Assembly (NCBI GenBank): GCA_006503475.1 | Contig: RSEH01000007.1 | Coordinates: 62,001 to 126,000, forward strand | DNA from: Stentor roeselii | Taxonomy: Eukaryota; Ciliophora; Heterotrichea; Heterotrichida; Stentoridae | Direction of reading: 5' to 3' | Length of the DNA stretch: 64,000 nt | Shown here: positions 29,247 through 38,936 of the stretch, one piece after another | Layout of the letters: each line of letters starts with the position of its first letter | Numbering within the stretch: position 1 is the stretch's first letter | Position numbers and translations under genes: made by a program | Notes under the pieces: generated by a model | Database searches by the model: none | What the model was told of the DNA's origin: nothing | Seen by the model: the letters and a program-made list of their open reading frames with translations, nothing else

Positions 29247-30668
29247 TTATAAACTTTCAACAGGCAAGCCAATATCCTTCCTAGTCAGTTTGAACTGATA
29301 ACTATTACACGAGCTAGGCCTACTAGGCCTTCCATCAGAATTTCCAAAGAAAACTTTAGCATCATTAAAAAACTCTTGAGGCTTGACAACAATTTCTTTT
29401 TTTTTCATTCTGTGAATAGAATTCGGGTTCTGAGCAGCAAGAAATTTATCTTCAATTCTTTTATTTGAGTTATCATAAAACTTTTCACAGTTAACTTTAA
29501 AACTTTCTTTATTCTGCGAAGAGTCAGTCGAGACTTCAAAGAACTTGTTGACGTTTCTCATAAACCCAGCAGAGTTTGTAGAGCGAATCGTGAAAGGTTT
29601 CGAAGTTGCAGGCCTTGGATGATTAACACCTTGATTAACTTGTGTTCCCCAAAAGGCCTGATTATTAAAATCACTGAATTTCGCTTTTTCATCAACACCC
29701 TGAGTTTTTTCTTGATTTTTTTCTTTTTCTTCTGCTTCTTCAGTGACCCAGGAGTACTGCGGGTTTAAAGGATTTGTTATTCTTTTTGTGACGATCCCTT
29801 TTTTATGGGTTCCGGGTTTACTACCTTCGATGTCAGAATTTTCAACGAGTGGTTTCACGTAGTTTCTCTCACGGGTAGCGAAAACTCGCATTCCGACTGT
29901 GCCAGGTCGTGAGCCTTCTATGTCGTGATTTTCTAGATGACGCTTGTGAGGGTTTCGTGAGTTGTCGATTATTGGTTTGGACCTGGCGCCTGGGATTTCT
30001 CCGATGTTTCCCAAGTTTCCATCCTGATCACGATGAGGATAACTAGGATTAAGAGGGTCAGGGTTTCTTTTACTCTTAAAAGTTTCTCCATTGATATCTT
30101 TAGGGTCCATCAAATTAGGTTTAACCAGTATTTTTTCAGGTTCCGGTCTAGCTCCTTCAATATCCCTGACATTGATATTATCCCTAGAGGCGTATTTGAA
30201 GTACTTTTCTGGCTTTGCCCCTGAAATGTCACTGACTTGGATTGAGTCTCTCACGAACTTCGGAGGAGTTATCGGACGGACTTCAAATGAAGGCAACTTG
30301 TAAATCGGGTTCAAAGGGTTCGTCATTCGCGTTGACTTGAAGTGCCCTGAACTTGACTGAGCCTTTTCAATGTCGCTTGTTTTTAAGTTGAATTCTGGCT
30401 TGTTTAATGATGAGTGAAGAGCTTTGCTTGAGGCTTTCTCGATGTTTGTTGTCGAGTTGGAATATTCGGGCTTGTTTAGGTATTGGTAACCTTTTAGAAA
30501 AGGCTTTGCTCCTTCGATGTCTTCGGTCATTAGAGATGAGACTGGACGTTGTTTTAAGGCTTTGTGCTTAGGTGGAGCGTCTTCTGCTTGGATTGTTGAA
30601 AGGGACATCAGGGAATCTAGATAAGTTTTACTTCGGTTTGGAAAACTATGTGAGTTGGCCCACAGCAT
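29247..30668 (-). CDS. DIEGAKP-repeat protein
   Basis: A 473-aa basic, low-hydrophobicity protein. A short motif recurs about nine times: DIEGAKP, NIEKASS, DIEKAQS, DISGAKP, DIEGARP, DINGETF, EIPGARS, DIEGSRP and DIEGSKP, spaced roughly 25-45 residues apart. A second motif, [KR]..[ND]PLNP.Y, recurs three times (TNPLNPIY, PDPLNPSY, TNPLNPQY). Evenly spaced short motifs separated by Lys/Pro-rich linkers suggest a filamentous binder that contacts a repeating lattice such as a microtubule or the cortex. That is inference; the family name is not known to me. The C-terminal ~120 residues lack the repeats. Confidence 0.75.
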   Translation of the reverse strand: MLWANSHSFPNRSKTYLDSLMSLSTIQAEDAPPKHKALKQRPVSSLMTEDIEGAKPFLKGYQYLNKPEYSNSTTNIEKASSKALHSSLNKPEFNLKTSDIEKAQSSSGHFKSTRMTNPLNPIYKLPSFEVRPITPPKFVRDSIQVSDISGAKPEKYFKYASRDNINVRDIEGARPEPEKILVKPNLMDPKDINGETFKSKRNPDPLNPSYPHRDQDGNLGNIGEIPGARSKPIIDNSRNPHKRHLENHDIEGSRPGTVGMRVFATRERNYVKPLVENSDIEGSKPGTHKKGIVTKRITNPLNPQYSWVTEEAEEKEKNQEKTQGVDEKAKFSDFNNQAFWGTQVNQGVNHPRPATSKPFTIRSTNSAGFMRNVNKFFEVSTDSSQNKESFKVNCEKFYDNSNKRIEDKFLAAQNPNSIHRMKKKEIVVKPQEFFNDAKVFFGNSDGRPSRPSSCNSYQFKLTRKDIGLPVESL

Positions 30669-31034
30669 TTAAATATATGGAGTTGATTTGAGTTGTAACT
30701 GTTTGGGGTAAGGAGTTGGAATACTTTAGACATTGTGAGTTTTATATTCGAAAAACTTATTATGTATGGCTTTATAGAATTTTAGAAGTAGAAGCTTAGT
30801 GCTTTAGGCTTGAAAATGTCACCTCGAAATCTTCTGTTGTAGAATTTCAACTACTTGATATTTAAGTAAGAAATTAGTATGATTAGATTGTTATTCAATT
30901 TCTTCGTAAGATTTTAAATATAACAAAATTACACATTACACATTTACTTTAACAACTATTTACCAGTTTTAACCAGTTAATCAAAATTTAACAAGACAAA
31001 ACTATTCTACCTACAATTTTATAAACATTTAAGT
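30669..31034. other. Intergenic, nothing recognised
   Basis: Spacer of about 365 bp between the 3' end of the first Myb gene and the 5' end of the repeat-protein gene; AT-rich, no supported gene. Confidence 0.55.
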
Positions 31035-32039
31035 TTAACAAATGTTTAGACTTCTCAGTTCAATATCTGTATACAATGAATCGTTCTTTATCATTCCTTC
31101 TAGTGATTCTTTTTCTTCTTGATGAGAATTCAAAGAATTAAATTTTTGATTTTCGGCTTCTAGACACCAGTTCAGACAGAATGAGTCAGCAAAAAGTTCA
31201 GAGTGAAGCCCATCATATTGGCCTAACCCTTTAAAATTCTGATTATCTGAATAAAGATAATCCAAATCAAGTTTTGAATTATTCAGATTTTGTGCCAAAT
31301 CAAATCCTGATTTGAAATTCAGATCTAGATCTGAAATGAGTGAAAGCATCTTCATCTCATCTAAATCTCTTCTGAAATTCGTGTCTGAAAATTCATAATC
31401 CTGCCTAATAGGCTCATAAGAATTGATTTCTAAATTTTCTATATCTTCAAGTGAATAAGGTGAACCTTCAAATGGCATAATATTCGGAGAAAGCAGGGAA
31501 TTTCTATCAGGAGTTTCAATACTTAGCGTCTTTCCAATGTTCTTTTGATCATTTCTTTTTTTACGTAAAGAATTTGCCTCAATTTTTTTTAAACTTTTCC
31601 AACGATTTTTCACTTGATTTTCTGTTCTTCCAATCAATGCTTTACTGATTTCACTCCACTTGTTTCCAAGAGATTGTTGTAAGATTTTAATTGTTTGATC
31701 TTCTTCATCAGTCCACTGATGTTTTTGTAGTTCAGGATTAAGATGATTAATCCATCGTTCCCTGCATTGTTTTCCGCTTCTAATTGGATAAGATTTATGA
31801 ATCTCAATATTTAGTTCTTTCGCAATACTGCTCCAATTTCTAGACCCTCGAGATTGAATGAGTTGCTGAAGGGCCTTATCCTCATCCTGATTCCAAACAT
31901 TCCGTAATTTTTGTGATTCTAGGGTGCGATTTGATGGGAATGGTTGAGAGATTGGGATAAATTCACATTTCTCTGACTGAATTCGACAAGGAACCATCCA
32001 CACACCAGCGGTGATTTGAAAAACTTTCGCAATTTCCAT
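31035..32039 (-). CDS. R2R3-type Myb DNA-binding protein, paralogue 1
   Basis: A 334-aa protein. Residues ~45-152 contain two Myb repeats: W-Q-DEDKALQQL...NWSSIAKEL...GKQCRERWINHLNP, then WTDEEDQTIKIL...NKWSEISKAL.GRTENQVKNRWKSL, with the three spaced aromatics of each repeat. This is the standard sequence-specific DNA-binding unit of animal, plant and protist Myb regulators. A conserved block precedes it (FQITAGVWMVPCRI, shared with the second Myb in this window). The acidic, Asn/Asp/Leu-rich C-terminus, which includes an NSKLDLDYL motif also shared, could be an activation region. The short insertion between helices 2 and 3 of R2 (EIHKSYPIRSGKQC) is also present in the paralogue. Confidence 0.92.
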   Translation of the reverse strand: MEIAKVFQITAGVWMVPCRIQSEKCEFIPISQPFPSNRTLESQKLRNVWNQDEDKALQQLIQSRGSRNWSSIAKELNIEIHKSYPIRSGKQCRERWINHLNPELQKHQWTDEEDQTIKILQQSLGNKWSEISKALIGRTENQVKNRWKSLKKIEANSLRKKRNDQKNIGKTLSIETPDRNSLLSPNIMPFEGSPYSLEDIENLEINSYEPIRQDYEFSDTNFRRDLDEMKMLSLISDLDLNFKSGFDLAQNLNNSKLDLDYLYSDNQNFKGLGQYDGLHSELFADSFCLNWCLEAENQKFNSLNSHQEEKESLEGMIKNDSLYTDIELRSLNIC

Positions 32040-33747
32040 TTATTAAACAATCAATATGGCATTTTCAATCTGCGTTAAATAATAATTAATAGCTTTCGGA
32101 ACTTATATTGAAGAAATACTTGATTATTTTATATTCATATCAATGAATCTCTGAACTTTAAGATATTCAAAAAATTTTTATGGTGAAAATCAAGATTATT
32201 GATTTTAGTTCTGAATATTATAGTAATTTTCTCAGAAAGCCTGAAGAAATAAACTCTCAATTTTTTTATGACCCTTAACAATCAATGATAATATAAAAGT
32301 TTTTATGATAAAAATTCATCATCTGAACCAATACTGAAGTTTTGATTCAATACAAATGATTTATTTTTTAAGTTCTCTCTAGTTTACCTTATGATACTGA
32401 ATTTAAATGACAAATGAGCAGTTTTAATTCAAAAATTCTTCAATCTATACTTAATTTTTAAGAAATTCAATGATTTTTAGATTATGTTGTTAATAAAAGT
32501 TTCCTTCTTCTATCATCTAAAAGAATATATAATAAAATTTTTGATTTTTTGAATTTTGGGTGAAAGATTGAGTTATTAGCTGAACGAAGAAAGCGAATTT
32601 GTAAATATTTGAACTAGATCAGGCTTTAGAGACATTCTATATGAATTGAAATAATCTAGAATTGATTTGTTCAGGATTTCAGCCCATATACCTTATTAAA
32701 GGTTATGTGATACCTTTGTTAGCATTCTCTATTCATTTACTTGCTCTAAATTACTTAATAAACTAAGACTCGATTGTTTTAAGCAATACTTAAATTATAT
32801 AATTATATGATGAAAAGATTCGATCTGAAGGGAAATTGATTCGATATCATCATTCTTGACTATTTAAGGATCAAAATAGTTAATTTTCAGGGATTTATTA
32901 TATAAAAATTCCAAATCCTGAAATTTTAAGAAAAGCACTGAAGCTTAAACATTTTTCATATTCGAAAATTTTGTTTTTTTATTTCAGTTCTTTATTTTAA
33001 TTATCTTAGATAGTTGATATAGAGGAGCTGTTTAGTTTGAATATTAAGATTTTAAACAATCTATCGATAATGCTAGAAATTATAAAGAGAAATTTAAAAA
33101 CTTGCTCATTTACCTAATCGTAAGAAATACTTAAAAAATTCAAGACTATTGAGGATTTATTTATGATGTTAATCATAGTATTTCTACCAAGTCTACTATA
33201 ATCGATATTCCATTCACTTATTTTCAGTCCTTTTGAAAAAGTAACTAATCAATTTTCAATATGCATACAAATATAGGATTATAAAGTATGAAAAATATCT
33301 ATAAACTCAATGTCTGTATTTATACAAAGGGTACAAAAGAAGGATAAAATATTTTTTCGGAAGTTTTTTCAATAATTTTTTAATTTTTGAGCTTGAGATG
33401 GCATAGCTAACTTAAAATTTTAAAGATTTACAAGACGATGTCTGATTTCAAACATTTTTAAAATTTAATTTCCTTCGAGTTTTTTCCAGGTACCAAAAAA
33501 ATTTTTTTATTTTGACTTGAAAACATCCAAAAAATTTATAAAGAGTGAGGATCAATCTATTCTACTCCTTCAACTTTACAATCCTTTAAATTCTCTACTA
33601 AACGCTAAATTTAATACAGAATATAATTTTTGTATTTCCCAATTACTTTTGCAGATCTGAACTAAGGCATATGAAATATAAAATCAAAAGAAATACTTTG
33701 AAATATTATTTTAATTAGTATTTTAACCGTCGAGACATGAATTTACA
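32040..33747. other. 1.7-kb gene-free spacer between Myb paralogues
   Basis: The longest non-coding stretch in the window. It is extremely AT-rich, with no frame above 60 codons on either strand and no recognisable Myb remnant. As both Myb genes are on the minus strand, this is the upstream region of the 31035-32039 gene and may hold extended regulatory sequence, which would be unusual in such a compact genome. Confidence 0.55.
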
Positions 33748-34683
33748 TTAAATGATTTTTTTGACTGTTTTCACAGAGACTTCTTTTTCGTCTTCCGGGT
33801 TGAAATTTAAGCTTAAAGATTCACCTTCAAAACCTCCACACAAACTCAAATTGAAAGTATCTGAAAACATTCCAAAGTAACTCCCTTCAGTCTGTATTTT
33901 TTCCCCAGGATCAACTTTATCTAAACAAAGAAAATTCAGATCAAGTTTCGAATGATTAGAACTCTGCACCCAATAGCCCAAAGATCCATCAATATCCGAA
34001 GTAAACGAAAACATAACCAAAGGAGGTACCTCCTGATTATCCATCTCAATCATCCCAAAGTCAATTCTTTTAACCTCATTCCCCAAATTTCCAGATAGTT
34101 CAAAATCTTCCAACAAATAAGGCAATCCTTCTAAATTTTTTTCAAAATTATCCAAATATTGACTCTCATCTTTCACAACACAAATTTTAAGACTTGATCC
34201 TCTTTCCAAATTTCTCAAATCAATATTTTTCTTGATACTTTTCCAACGATTTTTTACCTGATTTTCAGTCCTGCCGTTTAAAGCTCTGCTGATTGTGCTC
34301 CACTTGTTTCCGAGTGATTTCTGCAGAACTCGAATGGTCTCATCTTCTTCTTCTGTCCATTGATGCTTTTGAAGCTTGGGGTTTAAATGGTTTATCCAGC
34401 GCTCTCGGCATTGTTTTCCTTTTCGGAAAGGAAAAGATTTGTGAACTTTGCTGTTTAGTTCCTTTGCGATGCTGCTCCAGTTGTTTTGACCTCGAGTTTT
34501 AACGAGAAGCTGAAGTTCTTGGTCTTCTTCTGGATTCCAAGGATTTCGGGATTTTTCGTCTTTTTGTTGGGATTGAGATGAAAAGGGATGGATGATTGGG
34601 ATGAAGTTATGATGGTTTGAGTTTATCTGGCAGGGAACCATCCAGACATCTGTTGTTAGTTGAAAGGCTTTGGGATTTTCCAT
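33748..34683 (-). CDS. R2R3-type Myb DNA-binding protein, paralogue 2
   Basis: A 311-aa tandem duplicate of the gene at 31035, in the same orientation. The two Myb repeats are highly similar (ELQLLVKTRGQNNWSSIAKEL; TEEEDETIRVLQKSLGNKWS). The leading block AFQLTTDVWMVPCQI matches the paralogue, as does a C-terminal NHSKLDLNFL motif inside an otherwise diverged acidic tail. Conservation of both flanking blocks indicates functional modules beyond the DNA-binding domain. It ends with a Lys-rich VKTVKKII. Confidence 0.92.
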   Translation of the reverse strand: MENPKAFQLTTDVWMVPCQINSNHHNFIPIIHPFSSQSQQKDEKSRNPWNPEEDQELQLLVKTRGQNNWSSIAKELNSKVHKSFPFRKGKQCRERWINHLNPKLQKHQWTEEEDETIRVLQKSLGNKWSTISRALNGRTENQVKNRWKSIKKNIDLRNLERGSSLKICVVKDESQYLDNFEKNLEGLPYLLEDFELSGNLGNEVKRIDFGMIEMDNQEVPPLVMFSFTSDIDGSLGYWVQSSNHSKLDLNFLCLDKVDPGEKIQTEGSYFGMFSDTFNLSLCGGFEGESLSLNFNPEDEKEVSVKTVKKII

Positions 34684-35441
34684 TTATGGTCATTTTTGAT
34701 TGATAGGACTAGACATTTGCATTTTAATTAGGGACTTAGGTGATTTTTGCGAAATTTATCAATTTTTTAGATGATTCTGAATTTTTTAATATGATTTTAA
34801 AGGTAAGGGATTTAGGGGTTGTTTTGGGTAGATTAATTTTTTTGATAGGATTTAGAGATTACTTGAATATGTTTTATTTGGATAAAAGTTCAAACTGTTT
34901 CATTAAGGTTTCTTGAATTTTTATATTAAAATTTAAGAGTGGGTTGATTAATTATAGCGTAGGTTTTTTGACTAAGTGAATATTATTGAAATTATATTAG
35001 ATATAAATATGAAATACAAAACATATTTAACAACTTTCTCAAAAATTACTTTACACTCATGATACACATTCTTGATAAGCCTATAAATGATTTACTAATT
35101 TTTTCTATCTAACTCATTTCTTATACTTTCTTTTAATAACTTAATCCAACCTCTTACAATTGTTTTTATCAATTTTCTCAAATAATCTTATACCATCAAC
35201 TATTTCAAAATATACCTGAATAGCTATTAAAATTTCTAATCAAGACACCGAATCACTTATATCAATCCATGACTAAAAACATAAGGAAACTAATAACACT
35301 CAAATCTAAAATAGTCAAATCATCCAAGCATAAATTGTTCTCAAATGACTCATTTCAAAGTCCATTCTATATTCTTCAAAACTCCCAAACACCCCATCTA
35401 ATCCAACGAATCATGATCTTTCTCTATCCTCATAGCTATAA
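34684..35441. other. 0.76-kb spacer, nothing recognised
   Basis: AT-rich, divergent between the second Myb gene (minus) and the PHD gene (plus), so it contains both promoters. An ATG frame at 35269-35499 overlaps the start of the PHD gene in another phase and is not supported. Confidence 0.55.
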
Positions 35442-36189
35442 ATGTCGATCGACCGAAACGATGATGCATGCAAAATATGTCAAAAGCGCGGTGATCTGAT
35501 TTGCTGCGATTTGTGTCCATCATCTTATCATTTTAGTGTCAGCTAACCAGTGTTTAGGTATTCATCGCGATTTTTCCCAAGACGAGCAGTGGTACTGTCC
35601 TCCATGCGAAAAAGAAGAAAAACTGAAAGAAAAGGCCCGTCTCGAAAACTGGTCAGTTCAAAAGCTTCAAGACTCTTTAGCTCATTTAAAGAAACAACGA
35701 GACACTTTTGCCCTTCCTAAGCGAGAATACGAAGACCCAGTTCCACAACTGCGACAAATCACTGACTTCAACACTTCAAGTAGCGAAGACGAAGAACAAG
35801 AGATAGAAGAAGGGACCATCACTCGAATAGGGGACCAGTTTCAAAGTCAACTCACTGACTTCGGAAAGGTAAGTAGTAGAAGCAATGAATGCAGAAAGAT
35901 CTGGGACAGTAAAAGACTTGCGAAAAATGTAGTTGATGACTATTTAGAGCAGGCCAAAAGACTGTGGGAATCTAGTTATTTGAATGGTCTTGTGCCTTTT
36001 AATGAACAGGAAGCTTGCAAAATCTTGCATGTCAAGAGATATCATGTACAAAATGCCTTGCATGCTATTTTACATGAAAGACTTCCGTATGTTGTTTGTA
36101 AGAAATATTTAGTGACTGAGCATGACAAGATAAGGCAAGAGCAGGATATAATGGAACTTAGGAATGGATATTCACTTAGTATGGGTTAA
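35442..36189 (+). CDS. PHD-finger protein
   Basis: The ATG at 35442 starts [20 protein letters not shown], and the PHD finger continues [12 protein letters not shown], then after the splice [10 protein letters not shown] and WYCPPCE. This gives the full Cys4-His-Cys3 order of a PHD finger, which reads histone H3 tails. The two halves lie in different frames: a GT..AG excision of 13 nt (35538-35550) restores exactly the H-x-x-C-L spacing, whereas 15 nt would not. The product is about 244 aa. After the finger come an acidic linker and a helical region ([19 protein letters not shown]..) of unknown type. It is probably a chromatin protein. A frameshift or sequence error is the alternative explanation for the 13-nt step. 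Confidence 0.8.
35538..35550 (+). other. Probable 13-nt intron
   Basis: GTCAGCTAACCAG. It has GT..AG ends, an A six bases from the 3' end like every 15-nt intron here, and a CTAAC branch-like core. It is required to keep the PHD finger in frame, but is shorter than the usual heterotrich size, so a sequencing error remains possible. Confidence 0.6.
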
Positions 36190-36279
36190 GTATGGATTAA
36201 GTAGTTTGTTGATTGAATTTCAAAATAATTTGACTGCTTTAAGTAAAGGAAGAATTAGTAATTGTTTAAGAAAAAATAT

Positions 36280-36284
36280 AAAAA
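36280..36284 (-). terminator. RNA polymerase III terminator of tRNA-Val
   Basis: A run of five T on the minus strand, two bases past the discriminator base of the tRNA gene. Confidence 0.75.
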
Positions 36285-36286
36285 TG

Positions 36287-36359
36287 TACAAGCGGCGGGG
36301 ATTGAACCCACGACCTTCTGCGTGTAAGGCAGATGTGATAACCACTACACTACGCTTGC
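36287..36359 (-). tRNA. tRNA-Val (anticodon UAC)
   Basis: 73 nt on the minus strand. The acceptor stem GCAAGCG pairs with CGCUUGU (one G-U pair at the end). The anticodon stem UCUGC/GCAGA encloses the loop CUUACAC, giving anticodon UAC, which reads GUA valine codons. The A box TAGTGTAGTGG and the B box GGTTCAATCCC (one change from consensus) are internal polymerase III promoters. There is no intron and no encoded CCA. It lies between two protein genes with less than 100 bp on either side. Confidence 0.95.
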
Positions 36360-36381
36360 TTATTCAAGTTTAAGGTTATAA

Positions 36382-36891
36382 CTAGATATACTTACACATC
36401 TCTTCAAATACCAGCTGATTTTCAGAAGTTTTATCAAATTTCTTATTTGATGAATTTTTCTTTAAATCACTAAAATACTTTTCATCTTCTGAAATAAAAA
36501 CGATCTCATTTGAGATTTCCTTTAAAAATAACTCAGGCTCGGGATTGACAGTGTAAATCGGGAAATCTGTTGGAAGTTTTTCAATCATCAAAGCATTTCG
36601 ATTATGAGCACTGGATAATTCTCCAACAAGTTTCACTAATTTGTTGATATCTTTATTCGACAATTTTACACCTTTATGATGAAAGTAGTTAATTATATCA
36701 TCTTTGAGTTTAGATATGCTTGGATACTCAGTTGAATCTCCTGGATCGGAAAGAGTTAAGATGGATTTCATGAGTTCTCTTGAGTAAAACTTGATGCGTT
36801 TTAATGTATAGTTATCTAGATGTTTTAATTTTGTGTTGAAAACGTCTAGCATTATAGCAAGGAGTTGGGTATATTCATTCATCATTTCCAT
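36382..36891 (-). CDS. Uncharacterised helical protein
   Basis: 169 aa, mainly alpha-helical by composition, with no cysteine cluster, signal peptide or membrane segment. The central part (SKLKDDIINYFHHKGVKLSN) resembles a small helical bundle, and the C-terminus is acidic and Lys-rich. No family recognised. It is near the tRNA gene but on its own transcription unit. Confidence 0.6.
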   Translation of the reverse strand: MEMMNEYTQLLAIMLDVFNTKLKHLDNYTLKRIKFYSRELMKSILTLSDPGDSTEYPSISKLKDDIINYFHHKGVKLSNKDINKLVKLVGELSSAHNRNALMIEKLPTDFPIYTVNPEPELFLKEISNEIVFISEDEKYFSDLKKNSSNKKFDKTSENQLVFEEMCKYI

Positions 36892-37187
36892 TTATTTTGG
36901 TTTTTTTTTCATTATTTTTCTAATGGAAAGGTTTAAACTTCTTGATAAACGACTTAATATTTATTTTTTTATTTATGAAACGATTAAAAACTTCCTTTAG
37001 TTCTTTAATCTAACTAAAATATTAAAAGGCCCTTCAAAATCTCAAATAAATATAAATATATTATAATCACTCCAACCTGATCAATAACCCAATTAAAGCT
37101 CGAACGATAACCAAAAAACCCAAAATATCAATCAAACCAAAAAATACCAATCAACTCATCCAACCTCTCAATCACCTAATTAATCTT
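36892..37187. other. Intergenic, nothing recognised
   Basis: About 300 bp of AT-rich DNA between two minus-strand genes, without recognisable signals. Confidence 0.5.
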
Positions 37188-38912
37188 CTAAACTCTACTT
37201 AAAGAAGCTATAGTTTCTATATCAATTTCCAACAGAGAAACCGGGAAGTTAATTCCAAAGTTATGAAGTACTTCAGGATGAATAATTCCAAAAATGCCAA
37301 CAACAACTCCTTGCAACACAACCTGAGCCTGTCTTTTGGGAAAGAAACTAGCATCATCAGAAGGTCTAAGCAAATAATCACTTCCATACTGAAAAGCCAT
37401 TTTTTTCATAACAACATCGAGAAGTCCATGAATATTTTCAAGTCCAGAGGTATTTCCACAGTACCCAGCAGCCAAAAATCGTTTATTCCTTGCTTTGACC
37501 TCTTCTTTTTCATCATGAAAAACGACATCTGACAGTTCAAAGACCTTTAAAGGCAGTTGTTGTTTAGTATTAGTGGCAATAGTTCTAAGAATTCCAGGTA
37601 TCAAAGTAGTTCTCGGCATCTGAAACTCAAGAGCTTTTGGGTTTGAAATCTCGACAGCCTTATCATCAACAGGTTTTCTAAGCATCTTGTAGTTAAAATC
37701 AAAAGAATGCAAGACAAATGTAAGGATTTCTGTGTATCCAGCAAGTCCAACCTCGACTCTCAACAAGTCACTGACAAGGTTTAAAGGCTGTTCTTTGCCG
37801 ACTGTGAGAGTTTTAGGTAAAATTCTAGTGATTTTGTTATAACCATAGGCGATTCCAATGTCTTCTGCCACGTCGCAAGGATGGATGATGTCAGTGCGAG
37901 TGATCGGCACATGAACAAGAAGAGATCCTTCTGAGTACTCGGACTTTACACCCATCTTTAAAAGAAGGCCTTGCATCTCTTGTGGACTTATTGAAATTCC
38001 GATTAAAGTATTCACGTAACTCGGGTCTACCCTCATCGAATGGTTCAGGAACTTGGGAGTCTCTTCTTCGTGGTCCTCGTATTCGACCTTTACCGGTTCT
38101 ACTGAGTAGGGACTGCTGGAGTATTGAGAAAAAGCTGCGAGAATCGTGTTTAATACAATGTCGGCCTTGTGCTTGTCTGTACCTGTGCATTCTATGAATA
38201 CGTTTTGAGTCTTTAGAGTTATTTTGCTGTGATCGCCGTTGATTATTGGAGGCATTGATAATACCACGTTTTTACTGTCTGTGATCAGAGGGTATACTGG
38301 AGAGTTCTGGATTATTGGAACGTATTGTTTCATTCGTACGTCGGATGAGTAGATCTTTAGAAGGTCTTCAGCTGTTTTTGATTCGGATTGGTTTAATGCT
38401 TGGAACTGGATCAGCTCTGGGGAAAGAGCTTTGTAAGAAAATGGCCCTGAAAGGGTGTCCAGATCATGAGTCCCAATCGCCACCAAAGTCCTTTTTCTAC
38501 ATATATTTTGATGCAGTTTTTCCTGTAGTTCAATAAAACTATTATAAGATGACTTAGTGAATGTCACTCCCCTCAACACCGCACAGACCACAAAAGGACG
38601 AATCTGCTTAGTAGAGTGATCCACCCGAATACAATGCACAGCAGGACCTGACAACTTATATTCAGGTTGTGCTTGTTTTCCAAGAAAAACTCTTAAAGCT
38701 TGTGACAATCCTTCAAAGCAAAGCAAGTCATATCGATTGGCAGCGACTTCAACCTTATAAAAAACTTGATCTTCCCCCAGTTCATTTTTTTCGACAGTGA
38801 CATCATCAAGTTCCAATCCAAACTCAAAGCAAAGATCGCGAAACTCATCATCAGTCATCTGAATTTCAAGTTCCCTAAAAAAATCATCACGAGCGACAGT
38901 GACTTTCGGCAT
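37188..38912 (-). CDS. FARSB: Phenylalanyl-tRNA synthetase beta subunit
   Basis: A 574-aa protein, close to the ~590 aa of eukaryotic cytosolic PheRS beta. The N-terminus MPKVTVARDDFFRELE is typical of the family. It is followed by the B1 region (KVEVAANRYDLLCFEGL), the B3/B4 editing region with RPFVVCAVLRGV and a segment TFVLHSFDFNYKMLR in the core, then ISNPKALEFQMPRTTLIPGILRT and a C-terminal FGIIHPEVLHNFGI. The beta subunit partners with the catalytic alpha subunit in a heterotetramer that charges tRNA-Phe and edits Tyr-tRNA-Phe. It appears intact and lies 24 bp from the Dicer-like gene. Confidence 0.95.
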   Translation of the reverse strand: MPKVTVARDDFFRELEIQMTDDEFRDLCFEFGLELDDVTVEKNELGEDQVFYKVEVAANRYDLLCFEGLSQALRVFLGKQAQPEYKLSGPAVHCIRVDHSTKQIRPFVVCAVLRGVTFTKSSYNSFIELQEKLHQNICRKRTLVAIGTHDLDTLSGPFSYKALSPELIQFQALNQSESKTAEDLLKIYSSDVRMKQYVPIIQNSPVYPLITDSKNVVLSMPPIINGDHSKITLKTQNVFIECTGTDKHKADIVLNTILAAFSQYSSSPYSVEPVKVEYEDHEEETPKFLNHSMRVDPSYVNTLIGISISPQEMQGLLLKMGVKSEYSEGSLLVHVPITRTDIIHPCDVAEDIGIAYGYNKITRILPKTLTVGKEQPLNLVSDLLRVEVGLAGYTEILTFVLHSFDFNYKMLRKPVDDKAVEISNPKALEFQMPRTTLIPGILRTIATNTKQQLPLKVFELSDVVFHDEKEEVKARNKRFLAAGYCGNTSGLENIHGLLDVVMKKMAFQYGSDYLLRPSDDASFFPKRQAQVVLQGVVVGIFGIIHPEVLHNFGINFPVSLLEIDIETIASLSRV

Positions 38913-38936
38913 TATAATCTTAAATAAATGGTTAAT

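Noticed and set aside
35269-35499. 76-codon + strand frame before the PHD exon
   Set aside because: It overlaps the PHD-gene ATG in another phase and has no coding signature.
35850-35890. Second intron in the PHD gene (gtaagtagtagaag)
   Set aside because: The segment is 14 nt, lacks the A six from the end, and its removal would shift out of the open frame.
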